Assembly: GCF_050281185.1 (NCBI RefSeq)
Contig: NZ_JBNNWS010000018.1
Span: forward strand, 1-64,000
DNA length: 64,000 bases
Direction of reading: 5' to 3'
From: Heyndrickxia sp050281185
GTDB taxonomy: Bacteria; Bacillota; Bacilli; Bacillales; Bacillaceae_C
The notes under the pieces: generated by a model
What the model saw: only the letters and a program-made list of their open reading frames with translations
The model's database searches: none
Told to the model about the DNA's origin: nothing
Made by a program: the position numbers and the translations under genes
In this document: piece after piece, positions 1 through 8,339 of the stretch
How positions within the stretch are numbered: the stretch's first letter is position 1
Layout of the letters: each line of letters starts with the position of its first letter

Positions 1-163
1 TTCTTAATTGAATTATTCCATTTTTATATTTCGGAAATCTAAAAACCAAAGAATTGTTTACAATTAACACGTCATTATTCTGTCCAATTTCATTATGATA
101 AAAGTCTTCAATGGAAAGGTCAGAATAAACCAATTGAATGTTTTCAATAAAGTTATTATTCAT
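1..163 (-). CDS. Phosphotransferase family protein (APH-like), N-terminal part, runs off the window
   Basis: Reading the minus strand from an ATG at 163-161 gives an open frame to the window edge (54 codons). It begins MNNNFIENIQLVYSDLSIED and continues with DVLIVNNSLVFRFPKY, which resembles the N-lobe start of aminoglycoside/choline-kinase-type phosphotransferases (a beta strand followed by an FRFP segment). A GGGGAT ribosome binding site lies about 9 bases upstream of the ATG. The rest of the gene, including the catalytic HGD region, lies outside the window, so substrate and integrity cannot be judged. The family call is inference from a short N-terminus. Confidence 0.6.
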   Translation of the reverse strand, partial: MNNNFIENIQLVYSDLSIEDFYHNEIGQNNDVLIVNNSLVFRFPKYKNGIIQLR

Positions 164-316
164 TTAGTAATATCCCCTTTTGGTCTCTTTCTATTGTTTT
201 TTTCCAAAACTCTTGTTGAACTAACCCACCCTTGGTTTAGCTCAATAGAAACTTCAACAAAAAAGAGCATAAATCCCTTTTGTGTTAAATCCCCCTATAG
301 AGTTCAATAAGAGGAT

Positions 317-754
317 TTATACAATCACTTCTTTTATTAAATCAGTTAATCCATTAGGATAAAATACTTTTTGCCCTGTAATCAATTCTTCTATTGGCAC
401 CCATTTAGCGTACGTTACCTTATCCCCTTCAGAAACAGTAAAAAATTCTTTTTCATATAAATTTTCATTCTTAAAGTTCACAGCATAAATTTGTGTTATT
501 TCGTGTCCCACATTTTCATCTATCTTAAAAATATTTTCTAAACAAGAAATATAGCGATTTATAACAATCTCAACACCCAATTCTTCTTTAAATTCCCTTG
601 CTAAAGTCTCGTCTGATTTCTCTCCAAATTCAATCGTACCTCCGATTGGACGATAGTAATATCCAATTCCTTTTGAGTGTTTCCCTTCCTGTTCTTCTAG
701 AAGAATAAATTTATCCTTAAAAATTAATCCCAAAGTATTTGCTCATGGATACAT
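317..754 (-). pseudogene. Nudix hydrolase with a premature stop at codon 4
   Basis: The domain is an MutT/Nudix pyrophosphohydrolase. The Nudix box GX5EX7REUXEEXGU is complete (GGTIEFGEKSDETLAREFKE, then ELGV), and the C-terminus is intact. A strong ribosome binding site (GTAGGAGGGG) precedes an ATG at 754-752, but this frame reads M-Y-P-stop-A-N-T-L-G-L. The TGA at 745-743 is one transition from CGA, which would give the natural-looking start MYPRANTLGL. Downstream, a TTG at 733 could restart a 138-residue protein that keeps the whole Nudix box, but it has only a weak ribosome binding site. Either the gene is freshly inactivated, translation restarts, or the base is a sequencing error. Substrate unknown. 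Confidence 0.65.
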
Positions 755-845
755 CAAATCCCCTCCTACAGTCAAATTATTATTACAATTTCTACTAAAA
801 CAGTTTTAAACCCTTCTTTAGCTAACCTGATTTATTATTTGAATA

Positions 846-879
846 GCAAAAAGGCTTTACTCTTTATTGAAGTAAAGCC
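846..879 (-). terminator. Rho-independent terminator after the YfhF-type epimerase
   Basis: On the minus strand GGCTTTACT (879-871) pairs with AGTAAAGCC (861-853) around a short loop and is followed by TTTTTGC. It sits just downstream of the epimerase stop codon. Confidence 0.75.
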
Positions 880-931
880 CCCTTTACTTTAAGTGTAACC
901 TTTCACAATCTTTCTTCATAGAACATTACAT

Positions 932-1816
932 TTACTTTAAAATGTCTTGTAAGGTCTTATCAAGTGTTTTATAGGTAAACGTGTAACCTTCACGTTCTAA
1001 TCGGTCTGGAAGAACCCACCGACTTTTTAATACCAATTCTGTTTCTGTTTTAATTAGTAGTGATCCAATCTCCAACATACATTTGGGCGAAGGTAAACCG
1101 AATGGAACATCCATCGTTTTTCTTAGTACTTTCATTAATTCACGATTACTAACAGGTTGTGGTGAAGAGCAATTAAAAACTCCACTTAGCTCTTCTTTAT
1201 CTTTCAAAAATAGAACGATTTTAAACAAATCTTCGATATGTATCCAACTAAACTTTTGGTTTCCCTTTCCCTGAATACCTCCAAGTCCAAACTTCACTAA
1301 ATTTCGATAAGGTATTATTACTCCGCCGTTCTTACCTAATACAATAGCTATGCGTAAGGCGATTTGCCTTGTTTTTGGTAAGTCAAAGGAAAAGAAGGTT
1401 TTCTCCCAGTTTGTTGCAACATTAACCGAGAATCCTGAACCAATCTCTCCTTTTTCTTCTGTCATCGGACGATCTTCAGCGTGTCGATAAATGGTTGCCG
1501 TGCTGGAATTCATCCAAATCTCTGGTGGATTATTACATGCCTGTATAGACTCTCCAAGTAATGTAGTTGTCCATATCCTTGAATTAATAATTTCATTCTT
1601 ATTTGCTTCATTGTATCGACAATTTACAGATTTCCCCGCAAGATTGATAAGAAGTTCAGTATCTTCTAATGCCTCTATAATGCCCAATTTATCTTCCCAA
1701 GAAATATGTTGCTTTTGCCGTGATATGATATTTACCTCATATCCTAATTCCTTAAATTTATTCTTAAAATATTCACCGATAAAGCCTGTTCCTCCTGCTA
1801 AAACTACTTTCTTCAT
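932..1816 (-). CDS. yfhF: TIGR01777-family NAD(P)-dependent epimerase (YfhF-like)
   Basis: This is a 294-residue atypical short-chain dehydrogenase/epimerase. The N-terminal Rossmann motif GGTGFIG lies at residues 8-14, followed by the family's conserved region with SSTATIY near residue 105 and a C-terminal DUF1731-type tail (VLPDRLEREGYTFTYKTLDK). Length matches the family (about 300). The ATG is preceded by TTGGAG. Proteins of this family resemble the plant cell-division-associated SulA-like epimerases, but the substrate in bacteria is not established. The gene stands alone and is followed by a terminator at 846-879. Family assignment is secure, function is not. Confidence 0.85.
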   Translation of the reverse strand: MKKVVLAGGTGFIGEYFKNKFKELGYEVNIISRQKQHISWEDKLGIIEALEDTELLINLAGKSVNCRYNEANKNEIINSRIWTTTLLGESIQACNNPPEIWMNSSTATIYRHAEDRPMTEEKGEIGSGFSVNVATNWEKTFFSFDLPKTRQIALRIAIVLGKNGGVIIPYRNLVKFGLGGIQGKGNQKFSWIHIEDLFKIVLFLKDKEELSGVFNCSSPQPVSNRELMKVLRKTMDVPFGLPSPKCMLEIGSLLIKTETELVLKSRWVLPDRLEREGYTFTYKTLDKTLQDILK

Positions 1817-2034
1817 ATAAAAACTCCAATCTATTTTTAAAATCGGTTTCTTATTTCAGGTGGTAGCAGCATACTAACCTCCTTAATCTTTATTCATTAC
1901 AGTCTTTATTTCTAGATAGTTTAGAATAGTTCCTTCTTCAACCTGCACAATAGTTGAATAGTCTCCTCCGTTTCAATTTTGAGAATTCAGTCAATAATTC
2001 CTTAAAAAAAGAAATTTTAAGGGAGAGATGTATT

Positions 2035-2533
2035 TTGTTATTATCGCAAGCATGGAAAGCGTATGAATCGGATAGGCGAATAGAAGGATTCTCGTCACAA
2101 ACATTAAAAGCATATCAGCTTCAAGTTAACTAACTTATGGATCATTTTGGAGATGTAGAAATCGATTCACTACAACTGAACAATTGAAAGATTACTTTTC
2201 TAAATCTAGCAAAACATTAAAACCTTCGTCATTAGCTCATCGTATTCGTTCAATGAAATCACTTCTTCTTTGGTCCCATGAAGAAGGACATACTAGTAAA
2301 ATTCCAGCAGCTAAGATTAAAGAACCAAAGGTAGGAAAACGAATCCTAAATTTTTAACAGAAAGGGAGATTGAACATCTTCGGAAAGCCTGTTATACAAC
2401 TATGGAAAAGGCATTATTTGAGTTCATGTTTTCTACAGGATGCAGGTTTGGAGAGATAGTAACACTTAATAAGAATAACATCAATTGGTCTAATCATTCT
2501 GTAATCGTAAGGGGGAAAAAGAGACAAGCATAG
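2035..2533 (+). pseudogene. Degenerate tyrosine recombinase/integrase, N-terminal and core part
   Basis: From TTG at 2035 the frame reads MLLSQAWKAYESDRRIEGFS and then hits an in-frame TAA at 2131. After frameshifts it continues as SLAHRIRSMKSLLLWSHEEG and, after another shift, FLTEREIEHLRKACYTTMEK and FMFSTGCRFGEIVTLNKNN, which is the box I Arg region (CRxGE) of phage-type integrases. The frame ends at TAG 2531-2533 before the catalytic H-x-x-R and Tyr. A near-identical N-terminus and upstream sequence recur in the second wreck at 5367, so the two are related. It is non-functional, with at least one nonsense codon, two frameshifts and a lost C-terminus. Confidence 0.75.
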
Positions 2534-2600
2534 AGAAGTTTATTTTAATTTTATTTTGGAAATCAGAGCTTATTGAAATAAGCCCCATGTAGGTTAAGAA

Positions 2601-2639
2601 AAGCGTACCTTTCAGCAAAAAGCTAAAGGGTACACTTTT
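2601..2639. terminator. Hairpin, possible terminator
   Basis: GTACCTTT (2605-2612) pairs imperfectly with AAAGGGTAC (2625-2633), and the inner CAGC/AGCT bases may extend the stem. It is followed by ACTTTTG on the plus strand and GCTTTTC on the minus strand. The rest of 2534-2835 holds no gene that I can support. Confidence 0.4.
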
Positions 2640-2835
2640 GTGTGCAGTATTATTCTTTTCTTAGCTGGTAATGGGGAAGCCTGTTGTACGGTAGTTGGCT
2701 TATACTCTAAAGATCACTTTTTTTCCATTTTAAATTATTTGATTAAGTGTTACCTGTTATCCAAAAGGAGTTCAAATGAACGCAGAGTGATGTTATATCT
2801 TAAAGTTTAATTAATATATTTTTCTATCGAATATA

Positions 2836-3429
2836 CTAATCATTTAATCCTTTTCCATTGAGAATTTGCTGCATATATTTTTCAACCCTTGACTCTCGAG
2901 TTTTAGATTGTTTGGCCCCCGAAAAATAAAGAATGTATGCTCTTTGTCTTCCCGGTGTCAATGCCTCAAAAGCGGTTTTCAAGGCAGGGATCTCATCTAA
3001 TTTATTTTGAAATTCTACAGGAATTATGTATTCTTCATTCTTTTTAAAATTCAATTCCAAACCGGCTTTTTCAACTTTAATGGCTTCATAAATATAGGCT
3101 TTCAAGATGTCTTCCATTTCAACTATTTCTTGAACATTGGTGAACCGAATCTGGCGCGCCGCCTGGACATTCTCCGTTTGTTGAATTAGAATCCCGTGGG
3201 CATCCTTTAACAAGGCACCTTTGTGAAACAGAAGTGCACAATATTCTTTAAATCCATGTATTAAAACTATGTTTTTTTTCTCAAACGTGTAGCAAGGATG
3301 CATCCACTTAAATTCTTCGGTCAGCTCACAGTCAAGAACGATATCTCTCAACTTCTCATATTCTTCCTTCCACTTTTTAGATTTACTTAAAAATTCATCA
3401 ACCTTAGGATTCATTCTACTCTCTGTCAT
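2836..3429 (-). CDS. YdeI/OmpD-associated family protein with DUF1801 domain
   Basis: The protein has an N-terminal DUF1801-like domain (residues about 8-110, with LRDIVLDCELTEEFKWMHPC and later ALLFHKGALLKD) and a C-terminal YdeI/OmpD-associated region (ALTPGRQRAYILYFSGAKQS, then KTRESRVEK). I chose the ATG at 3429 (MTESRMNPKVDEF). A GTG five codons earlier would read through the end of a neighbouring remnant and has no sensible N-terminus. GTGGGGTG lies upstream as a modest ribosome binding site. The start overlaps the TGATGA end of the paralogue remnant at 3429-3515. Family members have been called iron chaperones, but that is not shown by this sequence. Confidence 0.8.
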   Translation of the reverse strand: MTESRMNPKVDEFLSKSKKWKEEYEKLRDIVLDCELTEEFKWMHPCYTFEKKNIVLIHGFKEYCALLFHKGALLKDAHGILIQQTENVQAARQIRFTNVQEIVEMEDILKAYIYEAIKVEKAGLELNFKKNEEYIIPVEFQNKLDEIPALKTAFEALTPGRQRAYILYFSGAKQSKTRESRVEKYMQQILNGKGLND

Positions 3430-3515
3430 CAAGGTACACCCCACTTCAATTTTTCGATCAGCTGACAGTCAAAAATGATCATTCTCAATTTCTCCAATTT
3501 TTTATAGTAGGACAT
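3429..3515 (-). pseudogene. N-terminal scrap of a second DUF1801/YdeI-type gene
   Basis: The minus strand from ATG 3515 reads MSYYKKLEKLRMIIFDCQLI, then EKLKWGVP, then two stops. This aligns residue by residue with YEKLRDIVLDCELTEEFKWM of the intact gene immediately downstream. The remnant breaks off where the core fold would continue. It looks like the leftover of a tandem paralogue lost by deletion or recombination with its neighbour. Confidence 0.6.
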
Positions 3516-3703
3516 TAATTGGTGTCATGTCAAGCAAACCTAATTTGGAAAGTTAATATGATGCTTATGTCGCTATTCTGCCCCGATAAGGACCCATCAA
3601 TTAATACGTAAATCCTTTTTGGATTAACTCGCTTCATTGTTGTAGAAAATAAACTTTTCTGAACGCATTATAGGTAATCCCTCATAGGGACCATTTCCAA
3701 TGT

Positions 3704-4132
3704 TTAGTCATTAAAAACCCACATATTAAATTCTGGATTATGCTCTTGTAGATGCCAACCCGACTTGTAAAAGTATTCATTGAATTCTGATTCCATCGGA
3801 CATAATGCATGGATTGGTAAGTCATTTATAGTTTTTAACATCTTTTTTAACACCCCCTGACCACGATAAATCTCACTTATAGCAAACTGGTAAAGCGAAA
3901 TGGTATTGGTTGTTTTTTTTCTATAAAATCGAAAAGCTCCTACTACTTGACCATTGAATATCGCCACTATCATTTGTTTTCTTTTTATAGCACCTTTAAT
4001 TCCGAGAGGACATAAAAACTCTTCAGAATAAACTGCACTGTTATTATGTTCTAAATTGTTTTTGAAGAAAGACACGACTTGAGGTGTATGGGTTAAATCG
4101 GCAAATGATATCTGCATCTTTTTCATCCCCAT
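3704..4132 (-). CDS. GNAT-family N-acetyltransferase
   Basis: This is a 142-residue GNAT protein. The acetyl-CoA-binding motif A is visible as ISEIYRGQGVLKKML around residues 85-100, preceded by the beta-4 strand QVVGAFRFYRK. The C-terminus FYKSGWHLQEHNPEFNMWVF is the usual beta-6/7 end. The start may be ATG 4132 or the ATGs at codons 3 or 6 (GGGGATG sits within the start region). It lies 17 bases downstream of the serine hydrolase stop on the same strand, so the two probably form an operon. Acceptor substrate unknown. Confidence 0.75.
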   Translation of the reverse strand: MGMKKMQISFADLTHTPQVVSFFKNNLEHNNSAVYSEEFLCPLGIKGAIKRKQMIVAIFNGQVVGAFRFYRKKTTNTISLYQFAISEIYRGQGVLKKMLKTINDLPIHALCPMESEFNEYFYKSGWHLQEHNPEFNMWVFND

Positions 4133-4149
4133 AATTAAATTATCGTTTC

Positions 4150-5187
4150 TTAGTACATAAGAGATTTATATATTTCTCCTATAATTCCTTCCATTTGATG
4201 AACACCTAATTCTGTATTCGTCATTATGACAGCGCCTTTCTCTAAATACGGTAACGCCACCATCATACATTGAAACCCTATTCCCCAACCAAGTGATGTA
4301 GTTTCATACTCCATTTCTGAACCATTTAAAAATACACCTAGCCCAGTCCAATCCTTTCCTCTTTGTGGGGTTATCATTTCTTTTGCTAAACTTGCAGAAA
4401 TCCCAATCTTACTTTCTCCTTTTAATGCATTCATCAATTCAATGACCAATTGGGCTAAATTTGAAGAGGTTGTCCAAAGTCCACAAGCTGCTGGATAAGG
4501 ATATATAGGGTATTTTCCATCTACTATTTCACCATTTTTGTTATGACCACAAGAAAAGTCTTCTTTTCTTATTTCTGATATTTTCGTAACTATTGTACTA
4601 TTTTCCATTTTTAATGGTTCAAATATTAGTTCACTCACAACTTGTTTAAAAGGTTTTTTAGTTACATCTTCTATTAGTACTTGAATGATACAAAAACCTG
4701 CATCAGAATAGTGGAATTCACTCTCAGGTTCATACTTTACTTCAATAGGAACGCTACAATAAGGTGAGCATCCCTCTAATATTTCAACCATTGAAGGAAT
4801 CCCCTTAATCGAATGAAGTTCAGAGAAACTACCTTCAGGGTCTATAATTCCAGATTGATGACTAAGCAAGTTTCGTAATGTAACCCTTTTATTTTTAGTT
4901 AATTCATTGTCGGGTACTTTCCATGATACAAGCCTCTTGTTGACATCCTCTTCTAAATCAAGAAGACCTAGCTCCGTTAATTTCATAACTAGCATTCCTG
5001 TTAGAAACTTACTAATTGAACAAGCATTAAAAATAGAATTTCTGTTTACATTTTTATTGCTTACTGCCTCTAGTAATCCATAGTTTTCTGTAATACTGAT
5101 TTGATCATTATCAATTAAAGTAAGACTTAAACCCGTTACATTATAATGATCCATACGCTCTTTAATGTTAATACTTTTAAGTTTCAC
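4150..5187 (-). CDS. Beta-lactamase/serine hydrolase family protein (class C-like fold)
   Basis: This is a 345-residue member of the penicillin-binding/beta-lactamase family (Pfam Beta-lactamase). The S-x-x-K motif is SISK at residues 57-60. A YSDAG segment stands where the Y-x-N element is expected, with Asp replacing Asn. The C-terminal part has the usual glycine-rich LGWGIGFQCM region. No signal peptide is seen: the protein starts MKLKSINIKERMDHYNVTGL, so it is probably cytoplasmic and an esterase or peptidase rather than a secreted beta-lactamase. It is followed by a GNAT gene 17 bases downstream. CAAACGTATGTTCC at 5228-5241, one base from a DinR box, lies about 40 bases upstream of the start. 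Confidence 0.8.
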   Translation of the reverse strand: MKLKSINIKERMDHYNVTGLSLTLIDNDQISITENYGLLEAVSNKNVNRNSIFNACSISKFLTGMLVMKLTELGLLDLEEDVNKRLVSWKVPDNELTKNKRVTLRNLLSHQSGIIDPEGSFSELHSIKGIPSMVEILEGCSPYCSVPIEVKYEPESEFHYSDAGFCIIQVLIEDVTKKPFKQVVSELIFEPLKMENSTIVTKISEIRKEDFSCGHNKNGEIVDGKYPIYPYPAACGLWTTSSNLAQLVIELMNALKGESKIGISASLAKEMITPQRGKDWTGLGVFLNGSEMEYETTSLGWGIGFQCMMVALPYLEKGAVIMTNTELGVHQMEGIIGEIYKSLMY

Positions 5188-5366
5188 ATTATTCCTCCTT
5201 ACTTGTAACTTTAGGAGAATTATACCACAAACGTATGTTCCTTTGTGAATTTTCGGATTATAAATTTACGATTAATTAACCTGCCTCCAAAAGCGTAGTT
5301 ACAAGGTTTTCCATCCGGTATAGTATTCAATAATTCCTTAAATTAATTAAATAGGAGGGAATTGAT

Positions 5367-5724
5367 TTGCTGTTATCTAAAGCATGGGAATCTTACGAAG
5401 CGGACAAAAGTATTATTGGAAAAGTTTTTTCTTTAGATGAAAATTGTATTAACTGGTCAAATAGATCAGCTATTGTACATGGGTCACAGAATGAGCATTG
5501 CCAAGATGAGATATATTATGAAGTAAATTTCGAAACGAGCTGACATCTATAAGGAAATCCATCCACATCAACAGAGACACAGCTATGCCAACTACTTATT
5601 AAATAATTTGGCCCCAATTGAAGTGATACAGAGTTTGATGGGACATGAGAAGAGTGAAACAACTCGAATATATGCTGAGTTGAGTGGCTGGATAATGAAG
5701 GGATTATATCAGAAGTATTTCTAA
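5367..5724 (+). pseudogene. Degenerate tyrosine recombinase/integrase, start plus C-terminal catalytic part
   Basis: After ATAGGAGGG and TTG 5367 the frame reads MLLSKAWESYEADKS, matching the start of the wreck at 2035. It then jumps by deletion to the box I-II interval (ENCINWSNRSAIVHG). After shifts the C-terminal catalytic region follows: HQQRHSYANYLLNNLAPIEV, LMGHEKSETTRIYAELSG and a tail ending GLYQKYF-stop at 5724. The H-x-x-R, the second His (GHEKSETT) and the Tyr (RIY) are preserved, but the gene has an internal deletion and frameshifts. Together the two wrecks cover one integrase, which suggests two ancestral copies that decayed differently. Confidence 0.75.
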
Positions 5725-5815
5725 CAGACAAAATAGGAGCAGCGTCTAAGTTAATACCCTTGTACCTTCAACTCTTGAACCCTTTATCTTAATTGGAACT
5801 TTCTTTATTTTATCC

Positions 5816-6085
5816 TTAATTTTTAAATGTTTTATAATACTCGTATGACAAAATGATTAGCCCTAATATCGTAAACAATACTCCTAAGACGAATGGAAAA
5901 CCTAGAAATAAAGACTGTACAACTTCATCCCCATATTGCATTTCCCCAAAAATCACAAACCACAATTTAGACTTACCCGACCATTCTGTAATACTAGTTG
6001 CATAAATAGCACTTGCTATTATTATTGATAAAGTAACTAATAATCCTCCTAGCAAAATAAAGCCACCAATTATTGTTCTTTTCAT
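5816..6085 (-). CDS. Small two-helix membrane protein of unknown function
   Basis: This is an 89-residue protein with hydrophobic segments at about residues 5-28 (IIGGFILLGGLLVTLSIIIA) and 60-82 (FLGFPFVLGVLFTILGLIIL), separated by a loop (ITEWSGKSKLWFVIFGEMQY). The ATG is preceded by AAGGAGGAAAAT. No domain was recognised. It stands alone between an integrase wreck and a region of decayed coding sequence. Confidence 0.6.
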   Translation of the reverse strand: MKRTIIGGFILLGGLLVTLSIIIASAIYATSITEWSGKSKLWFVIFGEMQYGDEVVQSLFLGFPFVLGVLFTILGLIILSYEYYKTFKN

Positions 6086-6169
6086 TTATTTTCCTCCTTA
6101 ATTCCCTTATTTTTCTATTAGCTATATAATTCTATATTCTATTTGATAACTCCTTTTATTAAAAAATAT

Positions 6170-6377
6170 GAATCGTTCGACAAATAGAGATGATATTGAA
6201 GTTGAAAAAAGGGATACAAAAAATTTGAAGATGGTCTTAACCAATTATTTGAACCAGAGAAGTACAAGAAGATATTCTTGCCTTTAATTATGGTCTTTTG
6301 AAAAAAAAGACGGTATTCAACTATATATTACAGATTCAACAGAGTGGGGATTTGACGATGAGGATTGGGCGTTATAA
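6170..6377 (+). pseudogene. Decayed hypothetical gene
   Basis: Protein-like sequence is spread over at least two frames: KFEDGLNQLFEPEKYKKIF in one and REVQEDILAFNYGLLKKKDG followed by QLYITDSTEWGFDDEDWAL-stop (end 6377) in another. The acidic, Trp-containing C-terminus looks like a real protein end. I do not recognise the family. The frame change around 6250-6270 indicates a broken gene. The rest of 6086-6494 shows nothing else. Confidence 0.35.
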
Positions 6378-6494
6378 CCATTAATTAAAGTTGGCTTTGC
6401 TTTAACTAACGATTGCAACAATTAATTAACTTTTTTCTTAAAAAAATAAAACACGCATTCACAATTACTTGTTTCTGCGCATTTTATACAAAAA

Positions 6495-7202
6495 TTAATA
6501 AGGATATCTTATATTTTTAGTTGATACAAAATCCCTGATTTCTTTTATCTTCAAGGGGTCGATTGATTGAGAAAAACTAGATTGAAAGCGTACAGCTGAT
6601 CCAAAATGAATTTCCTTTACTTTCACTTTATCTAAAAACATAACGATATTACTTGGAGTAAGTCCAGAACCAGCCAAAATAGAAAGACTACTATCCTCAG
6701 TATGTCTTACTAATTCCTGAAATTGTTCTACAGCATCAATGGCTTTATCTTTTCCGCCAGATGTAAGTATCCTTGAAACTTCCGGATGCTTTTGAATCAT
6801 TTTTAATGCTTCTATTTGATCATTGACCTCGTCAAATGCACGATGAAAAGTAACATCCAATCCTTTTGCAGCATCAATTAGGAAGCTTAAAGCATCTTCA
6901 TTAATTTGTCTATTCTGTGTGAGAGTACCTAGTACAACACCGGAAGCACCTAAATCCTTACATACCTTAATATCCCTAGCCATGATATTAATTTCCTCAT
7001 CTGTGTAACAAAAACCTCGGGCGTGTGGACGAATCATTACATTTACTGGAATAGTTACTGAGCTACAAACACTTTCGATTAATCCATAACTTGGAGTAAG
7101 ACCACCTTCCAATGCGCCGGTTATCAATTCGATACGGTTCGCACCAGCCTCCTCTGCAATTTTTGCATCACTTAATGAATCGGCAATTATTTCGATTATC
7201 AT
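6495..7202 (-). CDS. cutC: Copper homeostasis protein CutC family
   Basis: This is a 235-residue CutC-family TIM-barrel protein. Diagnostic segments are EAGANRIELITGALEGGLTP near residues 18-37, VNVMIRPHARGFCYTDEEI, the TFHRAFDE motif, and LTSGGKDKA with LSILAGSGL. The ATG overlaps the stop of the upstream asparaginase gene by 4 bases (ATGA), so the two are co-transcribed and probably translationally coupled. CutC was linked to copper handling in Escherichia coli, but the biochemical role of Gram-positive members is uncertain. The pairing with asparaginase gives no obvious metabolic logic. Confidence 0.88.
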   Translation of the reverse strand: MIIEIIADSLSDAKIAEEAGANRIELITGALEGGLTPSYGLIESVCSSVTIPVNVMIRPHARGFCYTDEEINIMARDIKVCKDLGASGVVLGTLTQNRQINEDALSFLIDAAKGLDVTFHRAFDEVNDQIEALKMIQKHPEVSRILTSGGKDKAIDAVEQFQELVRHTEDSSLSILAGSGLTPSNIVMFLDKVKVKEIHFGSAVRFQSSFSQSIDPLKIKEIRDFVSTKNIRYPY

Positions 7203-8227
7203 ATTTTTTTAACTCCTTTTTTATTGAAATAAAGTGAAAATTTTTCGTTTATCGCCCCTACTTCAATACCTGCATCATTTTTAACGATGGCTGGCTTCAA
7301 AGCTCTTAATCGTTTAATTGTCTCTTTATTTTTATAATCTATTTGTTCGAGAATGGAGGCAACAATGTTCGGCCAAACTTCTTCTGATCCATTGATGACC
7401 TTTAACGCGAAGGCTATTCTCTCATTTTTTAAACCAAAGCAATACACACCTTGTGCTCCACCTTTAGCAACTATGTTATCATCCTGTAAAAGAACAGAGC
7501 AAATAAAGTGTTCTGAAGCGATCATTTGATTTTGTCGATTCATTGTTTTTGTTAATTTTTTTACTGCATTCCGCAGACTGGGTTCTTCTATAAGATCAGG
7601 ACAAGCTAATTTCAAATATGTATATGCCATATGTTTTAAAGGAATCGCAAATACTGGAACACCACATCCATCTATGCCGACCTTAATTTTAGAAATAGGA
7701 ACTTCTGATAATGTTGATAGAATTTGAATAATTTGTTGTTGGAGCGGATGTTCCACCTTCCAGTATCCCTCAACAGGATACCCTAATTCACGGCAAACAG
7801 TAATAAAGCCCATATGTTTCCCTGAACAATTATGATAAAGCTTTCTTTTAGCGATATCTGCTCTTATCATTACTTCTCTTGGGTTAACATTTAAAGGATA
7901 GGAAGGTGGACAAAAAAGGTCAGTTTCTTTTACGGGTAATTTCTCTAACATCGATTCAAGTGCCGAAATATGGTAGGATTCCCCGCGGTGTGAAGCAGCA
8001 AATAAAGCAGCCTCTTGTTCTGTAAGTCCGAATTTTTCAATAATATTAGTTAAAAAAATTGGTAGAGCTTGGATCGGCTTTGAAGCTGAACGGAAAAAGA
8101 CGATATGCTCAGAATTACCTACATGATAAATCGTATTCATGTCTTCATCTACACCGCAAATCATCCCACTATGAACGTTCTCAACCAATCCTGACCTAGT
8201 TTCTTCTATTAATATATCAAAATCCAT
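7199..8227 (-). CDS. Asparaginase II-family protein
   Basis: This is a 342-residue protein of the asparaginase II Pfam family (PF06089), distinct from classical AnsA/AnsB. Characteristic segments are FFRSASKPIQALPIF near residue 45, FAASHRGE near residue 76, NCSGKHMGFITVCRELGYP around residue 133 and GIDGCGVPVFAIPL. The ATG at 8227 is preceded by GAGAGGGAAG. The stop overlaps the cutC start. A possible 30-codon leader gene lies 19 bases upstream. Enzymatic release of ammonia from asparagine is the expected activity for the family. Confidence 0.85.
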   Translation of the reverse strand: MDFDILIEETRSGLVENVHSGMICGVDEDMNTIYHVGNSEHIVFFRSASKPIQALPIFLTNIIEKFGLTEQEAALFAASHRGESYHISALESMLEKLPVKETDLFCPPSYPLNVNPREVMIRADIAKRKLYHNCSGKHMGFITVCRELGYPVEGYWKVEHPLQQQIIQILSTLSEVPISKIKVGIDGCGVPVFAIPLKHMAYTYLKLACPDLIEEPSLRNAVKKLTKTMNRQNQMIASEHFICSVLLQDDNIVAKGGAQGVYCFGLKNERIAFALKVINGSEEVWPNIVASILEQIDYKNKETIKRLRALKPAIVKNDAGIEVGAINEKFSLYFNKKGVKKI

Positions 8228-8246
8228 TTGATTTCTTCCCTCTCTT

Positions 8247-8339
8247 CTACACTTTTAATGTGGTAACTAATCTTCCCACAAACATTTCATAAGGATACAA
8301 CACTGTAAAGATTTCATCAATATCATGTAATTTTTTCAT
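8247..8339 (-). CDS. Possible 30-residue leader peptide or small protein
   Basis: A strong ribosome binding site (CGGAGGACT) lies 7 bases upstream of an ATG at 8339-8337. The frame encodes MKKLHDIDEIFTVLYPYEMF followed by VGRLVTTLKV and a TAG. The stop lies 19 bases before the asparaginase ATG on the same strand. The peptide could be a leader or the N-terminal remnant of a lost gene. I do not recognise it. Confidence 0.4.
   Translation of the reverse strand: MKKLHDIDEIFTVLYPYEMFVGRLVTTLKV

Noticed and set aside
95..310. Plus-strand 71-codon frame
   Set aside because: It overlaps the phosphotransferase start on the other strand, has no ribosome binding site and no protein-like pattern.
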